DNA of 58,544 nt from Bacteroides sp. (GTDB lineage: Bacteria; Bacteroidota; Bacteroidia; Bacteroidales; Muribaculaceae), in assembly GCA_014801945.1 (NCBI GenBank), contig JAAVDF010000017.1, positions 140,622 to 199,165 on the forward strand, written 5' to 3'. The notes below the pieces were generated by a model. The model saw nothing but the letters and a program-made list of their open reading frames with translations, ran no database searches and had not been told where the DNA came from. Position 1 is the stretch's first letter; every line of letters starts with the position of its first letter. Position numbers and translations under genes: made by a program. This document shows, piece after piece, positions 48,360 to 56,673 of this stretch.

Positions 48360-48392
48360 TTGTGTATATTCTTAAAATTATTGTTAACTTTG
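48360..48392 (+). promoter_or_regulatory. Promoter of the second susC
   Basis: TTG (48360-48362), 22 bp, then a perfect TAACTTTG (48385-48392). Leader of about 95 nt before the ATG at 48493, AT-rich. Confidence 0.68.
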
Positions 48393-48492
48393 TCCCCAAC
48401 TTATTGTAAATCTAATCCATCAGATTTAACCTGTCACCTCACAACCGATAATAATACCAATCATAATTATTAATACCACTCATTATTACATC

Positions 48493-51400
48493 ATGGAAAA
48501 CAGAACGATGTTAAAGGATGTTAGATGGGGAGGGGTAAAAAGCCTCGGCAGATACCTTCTAACCCTGTTGATCGCAGTGATGACCCTCACGGCCACTGCA
48601 CAGACCAAGTCCGTAACCGGTACGGTAACCGATGAAAGCGGCGAACCGGTAATCGGCGCGAACGTAGCGGTGCAAGGCACCAAAATGGGAACCGTCACCG
48701 ACTTTGACGGTAATTTCGCTCTCAACAACGTGGCTGACAATGCTGTCCTCCTTATCAGCTATGTGGGCTATGTGACCGAGGAGGTTTCAGTGGCCGGAAA
48801 GAGCGTGATCAATGTCACTCTTAAGGAAAACCGCGAGCTTCTCGACGAAGTCGTTGTCGTTGGTTACGGTACAGTTAAGCGTAAGGATCTCACCGGAGCG
48901 GTTGCTTCAATGAAAAATTCTGATGTGGTCATCGCTCCTACCAACAACGTCATGGAAGCCCTTCAGGGTAAGGTGGCCGGTATGGACATCACCAAGGCAA
49001 GCGGTGAGACAGGCGCGGGAGTAAATATCCTTCTCCGCGGTTCTCGCTCGATCTATGGTAGCAACGAGCCTCTTTTCATTATCGACGGTATGCCGGGAAG
49101 CTATAATCAGGTAAACCCCAGCGATATCGAATCTATTGATATCCTTAAAGATGCATCCTCGACCGCTATCTACGGTTCAGCCGGTGCGAATGGTGTCGTA
49201 ATCATTACCACCAAGCGTGGTCAGGAAGGCAAGGCAGTCGTTAACTTCGATGCATACTATGGCTTCAGCGGCGATGTCAACTACAAGCATGGTATGGTAG
49301 GTGACGAATGGATCAACTATCAGCGTGAGGCTTATAATTACATCAATGGTAATTATCCCGCCGATATGGCAACAATCCTCGGTAACCCGATCTACACTGA
49401 AGCTTACAACGAAGGAAAATGGATCGACTGGGTTGATCTTGCATCAGGTCATCGTGCAACCTCGCAGAAGTACGCTCTTTCGGTAAGCGGAGGCACAAAG
49501 CAGACCCGCATTTTCGCCTCTACCTCCTACGCCAAGGAAGAAGGTCTGCTCAAGAACGACGAACGCGACCTCTATACCCTGCGTCTCAATATCGATCAGG
49601 AAATCAACAAGTATGCCACTATCGGTTTTACCAGCAATCTCACCTATACCGATCATGACCGTGGCGTGAAGAACACTTTCACCAAATCACTGACAGCATT
49701 CCCTCTCGGCGATGCCTACGATGCAGAGGGTAACATTAATAATGAATTCATCAACGGCCAGTTCTCGCCACTCGGTGACTTCATTCAGGACCAGTATGCC
49801 TACAACACCAAGTCAACCTACATCAATTCGATCGGCTACCTTGAACTCAATCCTTTGAAAGGACTGAAATTCCGCTCGCAGATCAGCACCACTCTCGCAA
49901 ACAGCCGTCAGGGTAACTACTGGGGTGCTGAGGCAAATGCCAATCCTCCGTCCTACTCCAAAGCTCCCTACGCACAGAAGACCCATTCGAACACTTGGTC
50001 CTACACTTGGGAAAACATCCTCTCCTACAACGCTGACATCAAGGATCATTCATTCCTTGCACAGTTCATCACTTCTTACACCAAGAATACTAATGAGGGT
50101 ACTATCGCCGGCAGCGGTGGCTTCCTCGTTGACAGCTGGCAGTACCATCGCCTCATGTCAGGTACTGAAGCTCTCCATGTTGAGTCAAGCTTCTCGCGAG
50201 ACCAGAAGATGTCATACGCTTTCCGTCTCAACTATAACTACAAGGGTCGTTACCTTCTGAATGTTTCAACCCGTTGGGACGGCGTTAGCTGGTTCTCTGA
50301 GGGTCACAAGTGGGACTCATTCCCCGCTGTGGCTGCTGCATGGCGTCTGTCAGAGGAAAGCTTCATGTCTGATACCCGTAGCTGGCTTGACAATGCTAAA
50401 CTCCGTGTCAGCTATGGTATCACGGGTAACTCCGGTGGTGTCGGTGCTTACGGCACGAACGGTGTGGCTTATATATTTTCTTCAGCCGGCGTGACCGCAG
50501 ATGATCAGGCTGTACCTTTCGTCCAGTATTCCGGCACAGTCCCCAGCTACGGACTCGGTTGGGAGAAATCCTACAACTGGAACGTCGGTCTTGACTTCGG
50601 TGTCCTCAATAACCGCATCGATGGATCTGTGGAATGGTTCAAGACAAATACAAAAGGTCTTCTCTACAAGCGCACAGTGCCCATCACTTCAGGTCTGACC
50701 GGTTGGGGATCACCACTCGGCCAGTGGCAGAATCTCGCCAAGACTGAAAATCACGGTGTCGAATTTACCATCAACACCCGCAATATCGTAACCAAGGACT
50801 TCACTTGGAGTTCAACTCTTACCGCTACATGGAACAAGGAAAAGATCGTATCGCTCCCCGACGGTGACATCATTGGCGAAAGCCTTTTCGAGGGTCATCC
50901 TATCAAGTCGATCTACGGATGGAAGTATGACCGTCTGTGGCGCACGAGCGATGATGCAGCCTTGATGGCTAAGTACGGTGTCGAGCCCGGTTTCATCAAG
51001 ATCGAGACCGTACCGGTACTTACTCCTAAAAAGGATGATAATGGTAATGTGGTGAAGGATGCTAATGGTAATGTAGTTATGGAGAGTGACAATGGCGAGC
51101 ATACCTATGGCAATGACGACCGTCAGATCCTCGGTCACACTAACCCCAACTGGATTCTCGGTTTCAACAATACCTTCAGATACCGCGACTTCGATCTCTC
51201 AATATTCATGATGGGACGCTTCGGTCAGACCATCGAGAGCAATCTCCTCGGCTACTACACCGCAGATAACTCCATCACCACAAACCAGCTTTCAGGTATG
51301 GATTACTGGACAGAGGACAATCAGAATGCATATTATCCCCGTCCCGGTTCACGCAACAAGCAGAGCACAGTGATGCCCTCGCTCCGCATTGCCGACGGCT

Positions 51401-51618
51401 CGTTTGCCAAGATCAAGAATATCACTCTCGGCTACACCGTTCCCGCAAAGTGGACAAGAAAGGCCATGATCGAGCGTCTGCGCATCTACGGTACAGCTTA
51501 CAATCCGCTGATCATTGTAAACGACAGCAAGCTTAAAGGTACAGACCCCGAAATGGGCGGTTCTGACAACTTCCCCACCTATAAGCAGTATGTTTTCGGT
51601 ATTAACCTTACATTCTAA
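48493..51618 (+). CDS. SusC-family TonB-linked outer-membrane transporter
   Basis: 1041 residues. Long basic N-region then a hydrophobic signal core (about 19-36, LLTLLIAVMTLTATAQ). The regulatory beta-sandwich follows (VTGTVTDESGEPVIGANVAV, about 39-58), then LLDEVVVVGYGT and the plug with ILKDASSTAIYGSAGANGV (about 216-234). Barrel ends in FGINLTF. Residues near 850-870 hold two copies of an Asn-Gly-Asn-Val-Val unit, probably in an external loop. Partner susD lies 23 bp downstream. No enzyme or regulator flanks the pair, so the ligand is unknown. Confidence 0.95.
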   Translation: MENRTMLKDVRWGGVKSLGRYLLTLLIAVMTLTATAQTKSVTGTVTDESGEPVIGANVAVQGTKMGTVTDFDGNFALNNVADNAVLLISYVGYVTEEVSVAGKSVINVTLKENRELLDEVVVVGYGTVKRKDLTGAVASMKNSDVVIAPTNNVMEALQGKVAGMDITKASGETGAGVNILLRGSRSIYGSNEPLFIIDGMPGSYNQVNPSDIESIDILKDASSTAIYGSAGANGVVIITTKRGQEGKAVVNFDAYYGFSGDVNYKHGMVGDEWINYQREAYNYINGNYPADMATILGNPIYTEAYNEGKWIDWVDLASGHRATSQKYALSVSGGTKQTRIFASTSYAKEEGLLKNDERDLYTLRLNIDQEINKYATIGFTSNLTYTDHDRGVKNTFTKSLTAFPLGDAYDAEGNINNEFINGQFSPLGDFIQDQYAYNTKSTYINSIGYLELNPLKGLKFRSQISTTLANSRQGNYWGAEANANPPSYSKAPYAQKTHSNTWSYTWENILSYNADIKDHSFLAQFITSYTKNTNEGTIAGSGGFLVDSWQYHRLMSGTEALHVESSFSRDQKMSYAFRLNYNYKGRYLLNVSTRWDGVSWFSEGHKWDSFPAVAAAWRLSEESFMSDTRSWLDNAKLRVSYGITGNSGGVGAYGTNGVAYIFSSAGVTADDQAVPFVQYSGTVPSYGLGWEKSYNWNVGLDFGVLNNRIDGSVEWFKTNTKGLLYKRTVPITSGLTGWGSPLGQWQNLAKTENHGVEFTINTRNIVTKDFTWSSTLTATWNKEKIVSLPDGDIIGESLFEGHPIKSIYGWKYDRLWRTSDDAALMAKYGVEPGFIKIETVPVLTPKKDDNGNVVKDANGNVVMESDNGEHTYGNDDRQILGHTNPNWILGFNNTFRYRDFDLSIFMMGRFGQTIESNLLGYYTADNSITTNQLSGMDYWTEDNQNAYYPRPGSRNKQSTVMPSLRIADGSFAKIKNITLGYTVPAKWTRKAMIERLRIYGTAYNPLIIVNDSKLKGTDPEMGGSDNFPTYKQYVFGINLTF

Positions 51619-51641
51619 TTCCTAAAAATACAAGACAACTT

Positions 51642-53426
51642 ATGAAACTCAATATATCCACCATACTTACCGGTTGCGGACTGGGCGCAATGATCGCCCT
51701 TCAGTCCTGCTCCCTCGACGAGTATAATCCCGGCGGTTTCGATATCGACAATATCGCCACCAGTACCACCGGTTACGATTATATCATCAACCAGTGTTAC
51801 TTCGGTCTTGAACGTGGTTTCTACAACACTACCGACTTCATGAAGTTTACCGAAGGTAACACCGACCTTTGGACTTCCAAGACCAATACCAAGGGTGAGG
51901 AAGATCATTTCTTCCGCTACTATGCGAATGCAGTGACGCGTGAATACACCAATACATTCTGGAATGCGGCCTACGACGGTATCGGTGGCTGTAACATCGC
52001 AATCCGCGATGTCAACAGCGCACCCTTCTCAACTCAGGCTGAGCGTAACGAGAAAGTAGCTCAGGCATATTTCCTACGTTCGCTTTATTACTATCATCTT
52101 GTCGAAATGTTTGGTGGCGTTGTCATGATCGATGAGAATACTACGGTGACCACCTATTCGCCGGAGCGTACGGAACCCATCGACATTTATACCAAAATTA
52201 TCATTCCCGGTTTCCGTTTTGCAGTTGAATGGCTTCCTGTCGGCGATGAGACTGCGGACGGCCGACCCACCAAAAAAGCAGCCCTCGCATTCCTGTCCAA
52301 GGCATGTCTCGCAACTCAGCAGTACGGGACAACCGATTTCCTTCAGGAAGGTCAGGAGGCAGCCCAGAAGCTTATCACCGACTGTGAAAACGGTGGCGGC
52401 ACTTACGGTGCATACATGTATCCTACGTTTGATGAAGTGTTCAAGGAGGCCAACAACAAGACCAACAAGGAGGCACTTTGGAAATATTCTATCAACGAAA
52501 AGGGTGCAAGCCTCGGTAACCAGAACCTCAATCAGAACGACAAGCACTTCATGTGTCAGCTCAACCACTTCGGAGCACGTATTTTCGGCACTGAGGAGTC
52601 CATCAAGGCTTGGGATGGCGGTCAGGCCGGTGACTGTATGCCTACCCAGCATTTGCTGAACCTTTTTGTGCAGGCTGACGGAACTCTCGATCCCCGTTTC
52701 CACCAGAGTTTTATCACCCAGTGGAATGCAAACAACGCGTATGCATGGAGTGAGGGAGACTGCAAACTGTATGACAAGGATGCTTCTAAAAAGGACACCC
52801 CTATTGCTGTCGGAGATCTTGCGATCAAGATCGTTATGCCTCAGGATGCAGACTATGCTTCGGAAGTTGCTAACAAGGCTAATTCCAACTATCTTCTTGT
52901 AGATTACAAGGATGTGTATGACGATGCGTCCAAATCAATCATCATGAAGAAAGGTGACGGCGAAAACAATTACCGCTATTTCTACCCTTCGCTTAACAAG
53001 CATTGCAGTACAAATTACTATGATGCTAATGTTAATAAACTGCGTTTCGGTAACAAGAATGCTATCATCGTTATGCGTATGGCCGAGATTTATCTCATTG
53101 CAGCTGAATATGACATTCTTCTCAACGGTGGCAGCAAGGCTATGGGCTACATCAACAAGGTGCGTCAGAGAGCCGGCGCAAATGCCCTCACCGGTACTGC
53201 CGATATCCGCACAGTCATCGACGAGCGTGGCCGTGAGCTTTGCGGTGAATTTACCCGCCTCTATGACCTCAAGCGCGTAGGTCTGCTGAAGAACGACTCT
53301 TATATCAAGAGCACACGTCCTGAAGTTGCTGAATACTTCAATGTTGACTATGTGCTTCGTCCGATTCCGCAGCAATACACTGACCTGATCCTTAACGGTC
53401 CGATGTTCACTAATCCCGGATATTAA
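51642..53426 (+). CDS. SusD-family nutrient-binding lipoprotein
   Basis: 594 residues. Lipobox IALQSC near 22-27, followed by SLDEYNPGGFDIDNIATS. Conserved helices include NEKVAQAYFLRSLYYYHLVEMFGGVVMI (the RagB/SusD hallmark, about 130-157) and MRMAEIYLIAAEYDILLNGG with YINKVRQRAGA near the C-terminus, ending with ERGRELCGEFTRLYDLKRVG. Surface-exposed partner of the SusC upstream. A strong terminator follows. Confidence 0.95.
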   Translation: MKLNISTILTGCGLGAMIALQSCSLDEYNPGGFDIDNIATSTTGYDYIINQCYFGLERGFYNTTDFMKFTEGNTDLWTSKTNTKGEEDHFFRYYANAVTREYTNTFWNAAYDGIGGCNIAIRDVNSAPFSTQAERNEKVAQAYFLRSLYYYHLVEMFGGVVMIDENTTVTTYSPERTEPIDIYTKIIIPGFRFAVEWLPVGDETADGRPTKKAALAFLSKACLATQQYGTTDFLQEGQEAAQKLITDCENGGGTYGAYMYPTFDEVFKEANNKTNKEALWKYSINEKGASLGNQNLNQNDKHFMCQLNHFGARIFGTEESIKAWDGGQAGDCMPTQHLLNLFVQADGTLDPRFHQSFITQWNANNAYAWSEGDCKLYDKDASKKDTPIAVGDLAIKIVMPQDADYASEVANKANSNYLLVDYKDVYDDASKSIIMKKGDGENNYRYFYPSLNKHCSTNYYDANVNKLRFGNKNAIIVMRMAEIYLIAAEYDILLNGGSKAMGYINKVRQRAGANALTGTADIRTVIDERGRELCGEFTRLYDLKRVGLLKNDSYIKSTRPEVAEYFNVDYVLRPIPQQYTDLILNGPMFTNPGY

Positions 53427-53537
53427 TAGAATCTGATACAAACCTCTCATGTAAATATTTCAAGGGTGCTTTCATGTTGAGAAAGACACACTGTTATTTA
53501 AACCGTCAACGTCGAAATTAGACTACCGTAACCCTTG

Positions 53538-53580
53538 GCGTGCATCGTCCTCCCTACAAGACGATGCACGCTTTTTTTTT
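53538..53580 (+). terminator. Strong intrinsic terminator of the second susCD operon
   Basis: GCGTGCATCGTC (53538-53549) pairs perfectly with 53560-53571, loop of 10, then nine or more T residues. Confidence 0.93.
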
Positions 53581-53594
53581 CGTAGAGAGTTTTT

Positions 53595-53825
53595 AGTATA
53601 GAGTATAGAAGTTAGTATAGAGTTTAAAGTATAGAGTATAGATAATTGATTGGAGGGGTGGGGTCGGGCAGGAATGGATGGTTTGCGGGACGTTGGGGGA
53701 TGTTGGTGGTATCGGGGGCGTTGGTGATTTGCGGGCCGGATGCGGTCGCATTGAAATGCGACCCTACAGGGGTAGTATCTATACTCTATACTTTAAACTC
53801 TATACTAACTCCTATACTCTATACT
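53595..53825. repeat. 231-bp element with 49-bp near-perfect terminal inverted repeats
   Basis: Left arm 53595-53643 and right arm 53777-53825 match as inverted copies at 48 of 49 positions. Each arm is built of reiterated AGTATAGAGT-like units. The 133-bp centre is G-rich (several GGGG runs) and holds a smaller palindrome GGTCGCAT/ATGCGACC (53744-53763) followed by CCTACAGG, the complement of the TGTAGGG end seen in the elements at 1325 and 42477. No open frame of note. It looks like a small non-autonomous mobile or regulatory hairpin element between susD and nnr. Confidence 0.88.
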
Positions 53826-53882
53826 TTCATTACTTTAAAGAATAATTTCATGTGGATTTCTGATTATTCGACGAAATTTCCT

Positions 53883-53890
53883 TAATTTTG
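53883..53890 (+). promoter_or_regulatory. -7 element of the nnr promoter
   Basis: TAATTTTG fits the consensus. A weak -33 (TTTC near 53857). Leader of about 30 nt to the ATG at 53928. Confidence 0.58.
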
Positions 53891-53927
53891 CGTGGGCAAT
53901 TCTGTCTGGTTGATTGTTACATTGATT

Positions 53928-55445
53928 ATGAAGATTTTTACCACCGAAAATATACGCCAAATTGACCGCGTGACCATCGAGGAGGAGGGTGTCAGCTCGA
54001 TCGAGCTGATCCACCGTGTAGCCGAAGGTGTGGTCAGTGAGATACTTAGCCGCTGGAGTCCGTCGAAGCCGACCATGGTGTTTGCGGGTTCGGGCAACAA
54101 CGGTGCTGACGCTCTGATTGTGGCCAAGCTGCTTATCGAGGCCGGTTTTAATCCTCATGTCGTGCTGATCAACGTGCAGGGCAATTCGCTGTCGCGTGAC
54201 TGCCGCGAATGCCGCGACGAGCTTCTGAGGATGGGCAATGTGTCCATCACGGAGATCGTGCGGACGTCCAACATCCCGCCTCTCACTCCGGACCATCTTG
54301 TGATCGACGGTCTTTTCGGATCAGGCTTGCGCAACCCCCTCGAAGGTGGCTACATGGGCATGGCGCGCTACATCAATGAATCGGGCGCGACCGTGGTGTC
54401 GATCGACGTACCGTCGGGCATGTTCGGTGACTGGAATACCCGTGTGCTGGCACGTAATGTGGTCCATGCCGACCTGACGATAGCCGTGCAGTTTCCGCGC
54501 CTCGCTTTCTTCCTCAGCGACAACGCTCCGCTGACGGGTGAGTGGAAGACGATAGACATCGGTCTCAGCCGACGGGCCATCGAACAGATCCCGACAAAAT
54601 ATTTCCTCATCGAGCGCGATGACGTGAGACGTGTGCTCAAAGCGCGCACCGACTTCTGCTCGAAAGCCGATTTCGGCCACGGCCTGCTCTTTGCCGGTTG
54701 CTACGGCATGATGGGAGCGGCGGTGCTTGCGGCGCGGGGTGCGCTCCGTGCGGGTGTCGGCAAACTGACTGTCCATGCGCCCCGCTGCGGATTCGGCGTG
54801 CTGCAGACGGCTGTCCCGGAGGCATTGTTTCTGCCGGACGCCAACGAGAACGTGATCTCCAACATGACTCCGCGCGTCAATTTCACCGCCATCGGCGTCG
54901 GGCCGGGCATAGGCACTAACGATGCCACCCGCGGAGCGGTAGAGACGCTCATAAAGAGCATAAAGCGACCGATGGTGCTCGACGCGGATGCCCTCAACAT
55001 AATCGCGCGCACGCCCTCGCTGATCGACCATATAGCTCCCGGCTCGATCCTCACCCCCCACGCCGGGGAGTTTGACCGCATATTCGGATCGCAGGCTTCG
55101 GCCGAGACCCGACTGCTGAAAGCACTTGAGGTGGCCCACAAATATAAGCTCATAATCGTGTTGAAGGGTCACTACAGCGCGACCGTGCGGCCGGACGGCA
55201 AGGTGTTTTTCAATTCCACCGGTTCGCCGGCAATGGCCACGGCGGGTAGCGGCGACGTGCTCACGGGCATAATCACCTCGCTTCTCGCCCAAGGCTACAA
55301 GTCGGAGATCGCCGCCACGGCCGGAGTGTATATCCACGGTCTTGCGGGCGACATAGCAGCGGAGACCGAGGGTGACTACGGAACGTCGGCCGCCGACATC
55401 GCCGCAGCGGTCGGCAAGGCCATAAAGGCCATCATCGGCAAGTGA
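53928..55445 (+). CDS. nnr: Bifunctional NAD(P)HX epimerase / ADP- or ATP-dependent dehydratase
   Basis: 505 residues from the ATG at 53928, where MKIFTTENIRQIDRVTIEEEG matches the family start; a longer GTG/ATG-type frame back to 53892 crosses the promoter region and is unlikely. The N-terminal half is the epimerase (NnrE/YjeF_N): GSGNNGADALIVAKLL (about 54-69) and DGLFGSGL. The C-terminal half is the ribokinase-like dehydratase (NnrD): ITPHAGEFDRIFG-type segment and the catalytic TAGSGDVLTGII. Together they repair hydrated NADH and NADPH. The fusion is the common bacterial form. Confidence 0.94.
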   Translation: MKIFTTENIRQIDRVTIEEEGVSSIELIHRVAEGVVSEILSRWSPSKPTMVFAGSGNNGADALIVAKLLIEAGFNPHVVLINVQGNSLSRDCRECRDELLRMGNVSITEIVRTSNIPPLTPDHLVIDGLFGSGLRNPLEGGYMGMARYINESGATVVSIDVPSGMFGDWNTRVLARNVVHADLTIAVQFPRLAFFLSDNAPLTGEWKTIDIGLSRRAIEQIPTKYFLIERDDVRRVLKARTDFCSKADFGHGLLFAGCYGMMGAAVLAARGALRAGVGKLTVHAPRCGFGVLQTAVPEALFLPDANENVISNMTPRVNFTAIGVGPGIGTNDATRGAVETLIKSIKRPMVLDADALNIIARTPSLIDHIAPGSILTPHAGEFDRIFGSQASAETRLLKALEVAHKYKLIIVLKGHYSATVRPDGKVFFNSTGSPAMATAGSGDVLTGIITSLLAQGYKSEIAATAGVYIHGLAGDIAAETEGDYGTSAADIAAAVGKAIKAIIGK

Positions 55446-55514
55446 GCGACAGCCGCGGATTCGTAAAAAAATATAATCACAGTAATCACAGCATACAGGA
55501 TCATACCCTGAAAA

Positions 55515-56609
55515 ATGATGAAAAAACTATTCTCCATATTCCTCTTGGGCGCGATGGCAAGCCTTCCGGCATTCGCACAGACATCGGCTAAACTCACCGC
55601 CACAAAGGCCAATGAGTTCGGCCTGATCTACACGCTCCCCCTTACGGCTTTCGAGGTGACGATAGCCGTTGAAAAGACCGTCAGCACTCCCGGCGAGCAC
55701 TATCAGTATGCCCGGAAGTATCTCAACGCCGATCCGATCATGAAACCGGCGGTGGCGTGGCGCATCACGGATGCGGTGATCAATCCCATAGCCATCGCTG
55801 ACGAGGATCAGCGTTATTTGGCCAATTTCAAGGGTGGCAACGGTACGTTCATGATGCTTACGGACAGTAATTTCCCTCTCTCGGTCAATGATGAGGACTA
55901 CGATCCGGACAGCCAGCTCACGGAGCTGCCCAAGGCTGTGGCGGCTGAGCCGACGGTGCTTCAGAAGCCGATAGCCCAGCAGGCCATCACGCCCGAAATG
56001 ATCCAGAGCAAGTCGTCGGCCAAGCGTGCGGAACTCGCTGCCGAGAAGATCTATGAACTGCGCACCAACCGCAACGAGATCATCTCCGGTCAGGCCGATG
56101 CGATGCCTTCGGACGGGGCGGCTATGAAGCTTGCGCTCGATCAGCTTTCGGCGCAGGAGGAGGCTCTGACGGCGATGTTCCTCGGCACGGTGCAGAAGTC
56201 GGTCGAGGTACGCACTTATACTGTCTATGTGCCCGACGAGGGTGAGGCGGCGCGCACTGTGGTGGCCCGTCTGTCGGCTCTCGACGGTCTCGTTGCTCCC
56301 GATGATCTTTCGGGCGATCCGATCTATGCGGAGATTACTCCGGTGAGCCGTGGCGAGCTCCCTGTGAATGAGAAGGGTGTGGCCAAGACGTTCCCCAAAG
56401 GTGGGGTGGCTTACCGCATCCCCGGTTCTGCGCGCGTGAGCCTCAGCTACGAGGGGCGGACGCTTGCCGAGAAGGAGTTTGACGTCGCGCAGTATGGCGT
56501 CGTGTTCGGTCTCGATCCGGCTCTGTTCACCAATAAGCGCGAACCGGCCTATCTGCATTTCAATCCTCTGACCGGTGCCGTCCGCGAGCTTGGGACGGTG
56601 GGGAATTGA
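55515..56609 (+). CDS. DUF4831-family secreted protein
   Basis: 364 residues; start at 55515 or the next codon 55518. Signal peptide about 1-22 (MMKKLFSIFLLGAMASLPAFA-Q). The start of the mature part (FGLIYTLPLTAFEVTIAVEKT) and VAWRITDAVINPIAIADEDQ, KIYELRTNRNEIISGQADAMPSDGAAM and GGVAYRIPG match the DUF4831 pattern of Bacteroidales, a periplasmic protein of unknown function. 69 bp after nnr, so likely cotranscribed. Its terminator is the insertion point of the group II intron. Confidence 0.82.
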   Translation: MMKKLFSIFLLGAMASLPAFAQTSAKLTATKANEFGLIYTLPLTAFEVTIAVEKTVSTPGEHYQYARKYLNADPIMKPAVAWRITDAVINPIAIADEDQRYLANFKGGNGTFMMLTDSNFPLSVNDEDYDPDSQLTELPKAVAAEPTVLQKPIAQQAITPEMIQSKSSAKRAELAAEKIYELRTNRNEIISGQADAMPSDGAAMKLALDQLSAQEEALTAMFLGTVQKSVEVRTYTVYVPDEGEAARTVVARLSALDGLVAPDDLSGDPIYAEITPVSRGELPVNEKGVAKTFPKGGVAYRIPGSARVSLSYEGRTLAEKEFDVAQYGVVFGLDPALFTNKREPAYLHFNPLTGAVRELGTVGN

Positions 56610-56637
56610 GCGAAAGAAAAGACATGATATATAAACG

Positions 56638-56673
56638 ATCGGGCCGCACATTGCCGTGCGGTCCGATTTATTT
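56638..56673 (+). terminator. Intrinsic terminator after the DUF4831 gene; target of the intron
   Basis: ATCGGGCCGCAC (56638-56649) pairs with GTGCGGTCCGAT (56656-56667), with one G:U pair, loop of 6, then TTATTT. The intron begins at the very next base. Confidence 0.85.

Noticed and set aside
53595-53825. CRISPR array or tandem-repeat locus
   Set aside because: The AGTATAGAGT units are too short, lack spacers of even length and are arranged as inverted arms; no cas gene is near.
54321-55337. 338-codon minus-strand frame opposite nnr
   Set aside because: It is a mirror of a GC-rich conserved gene, rich in Arg/His, with no family motif.
55527-56651. 374-codon minus-strand frame opposite the DUF4831 gene
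   Set aside because: Arg/His-rich shadow that also runs through the terminator stem; the plus strand gene has a signal peptide and family motifs.
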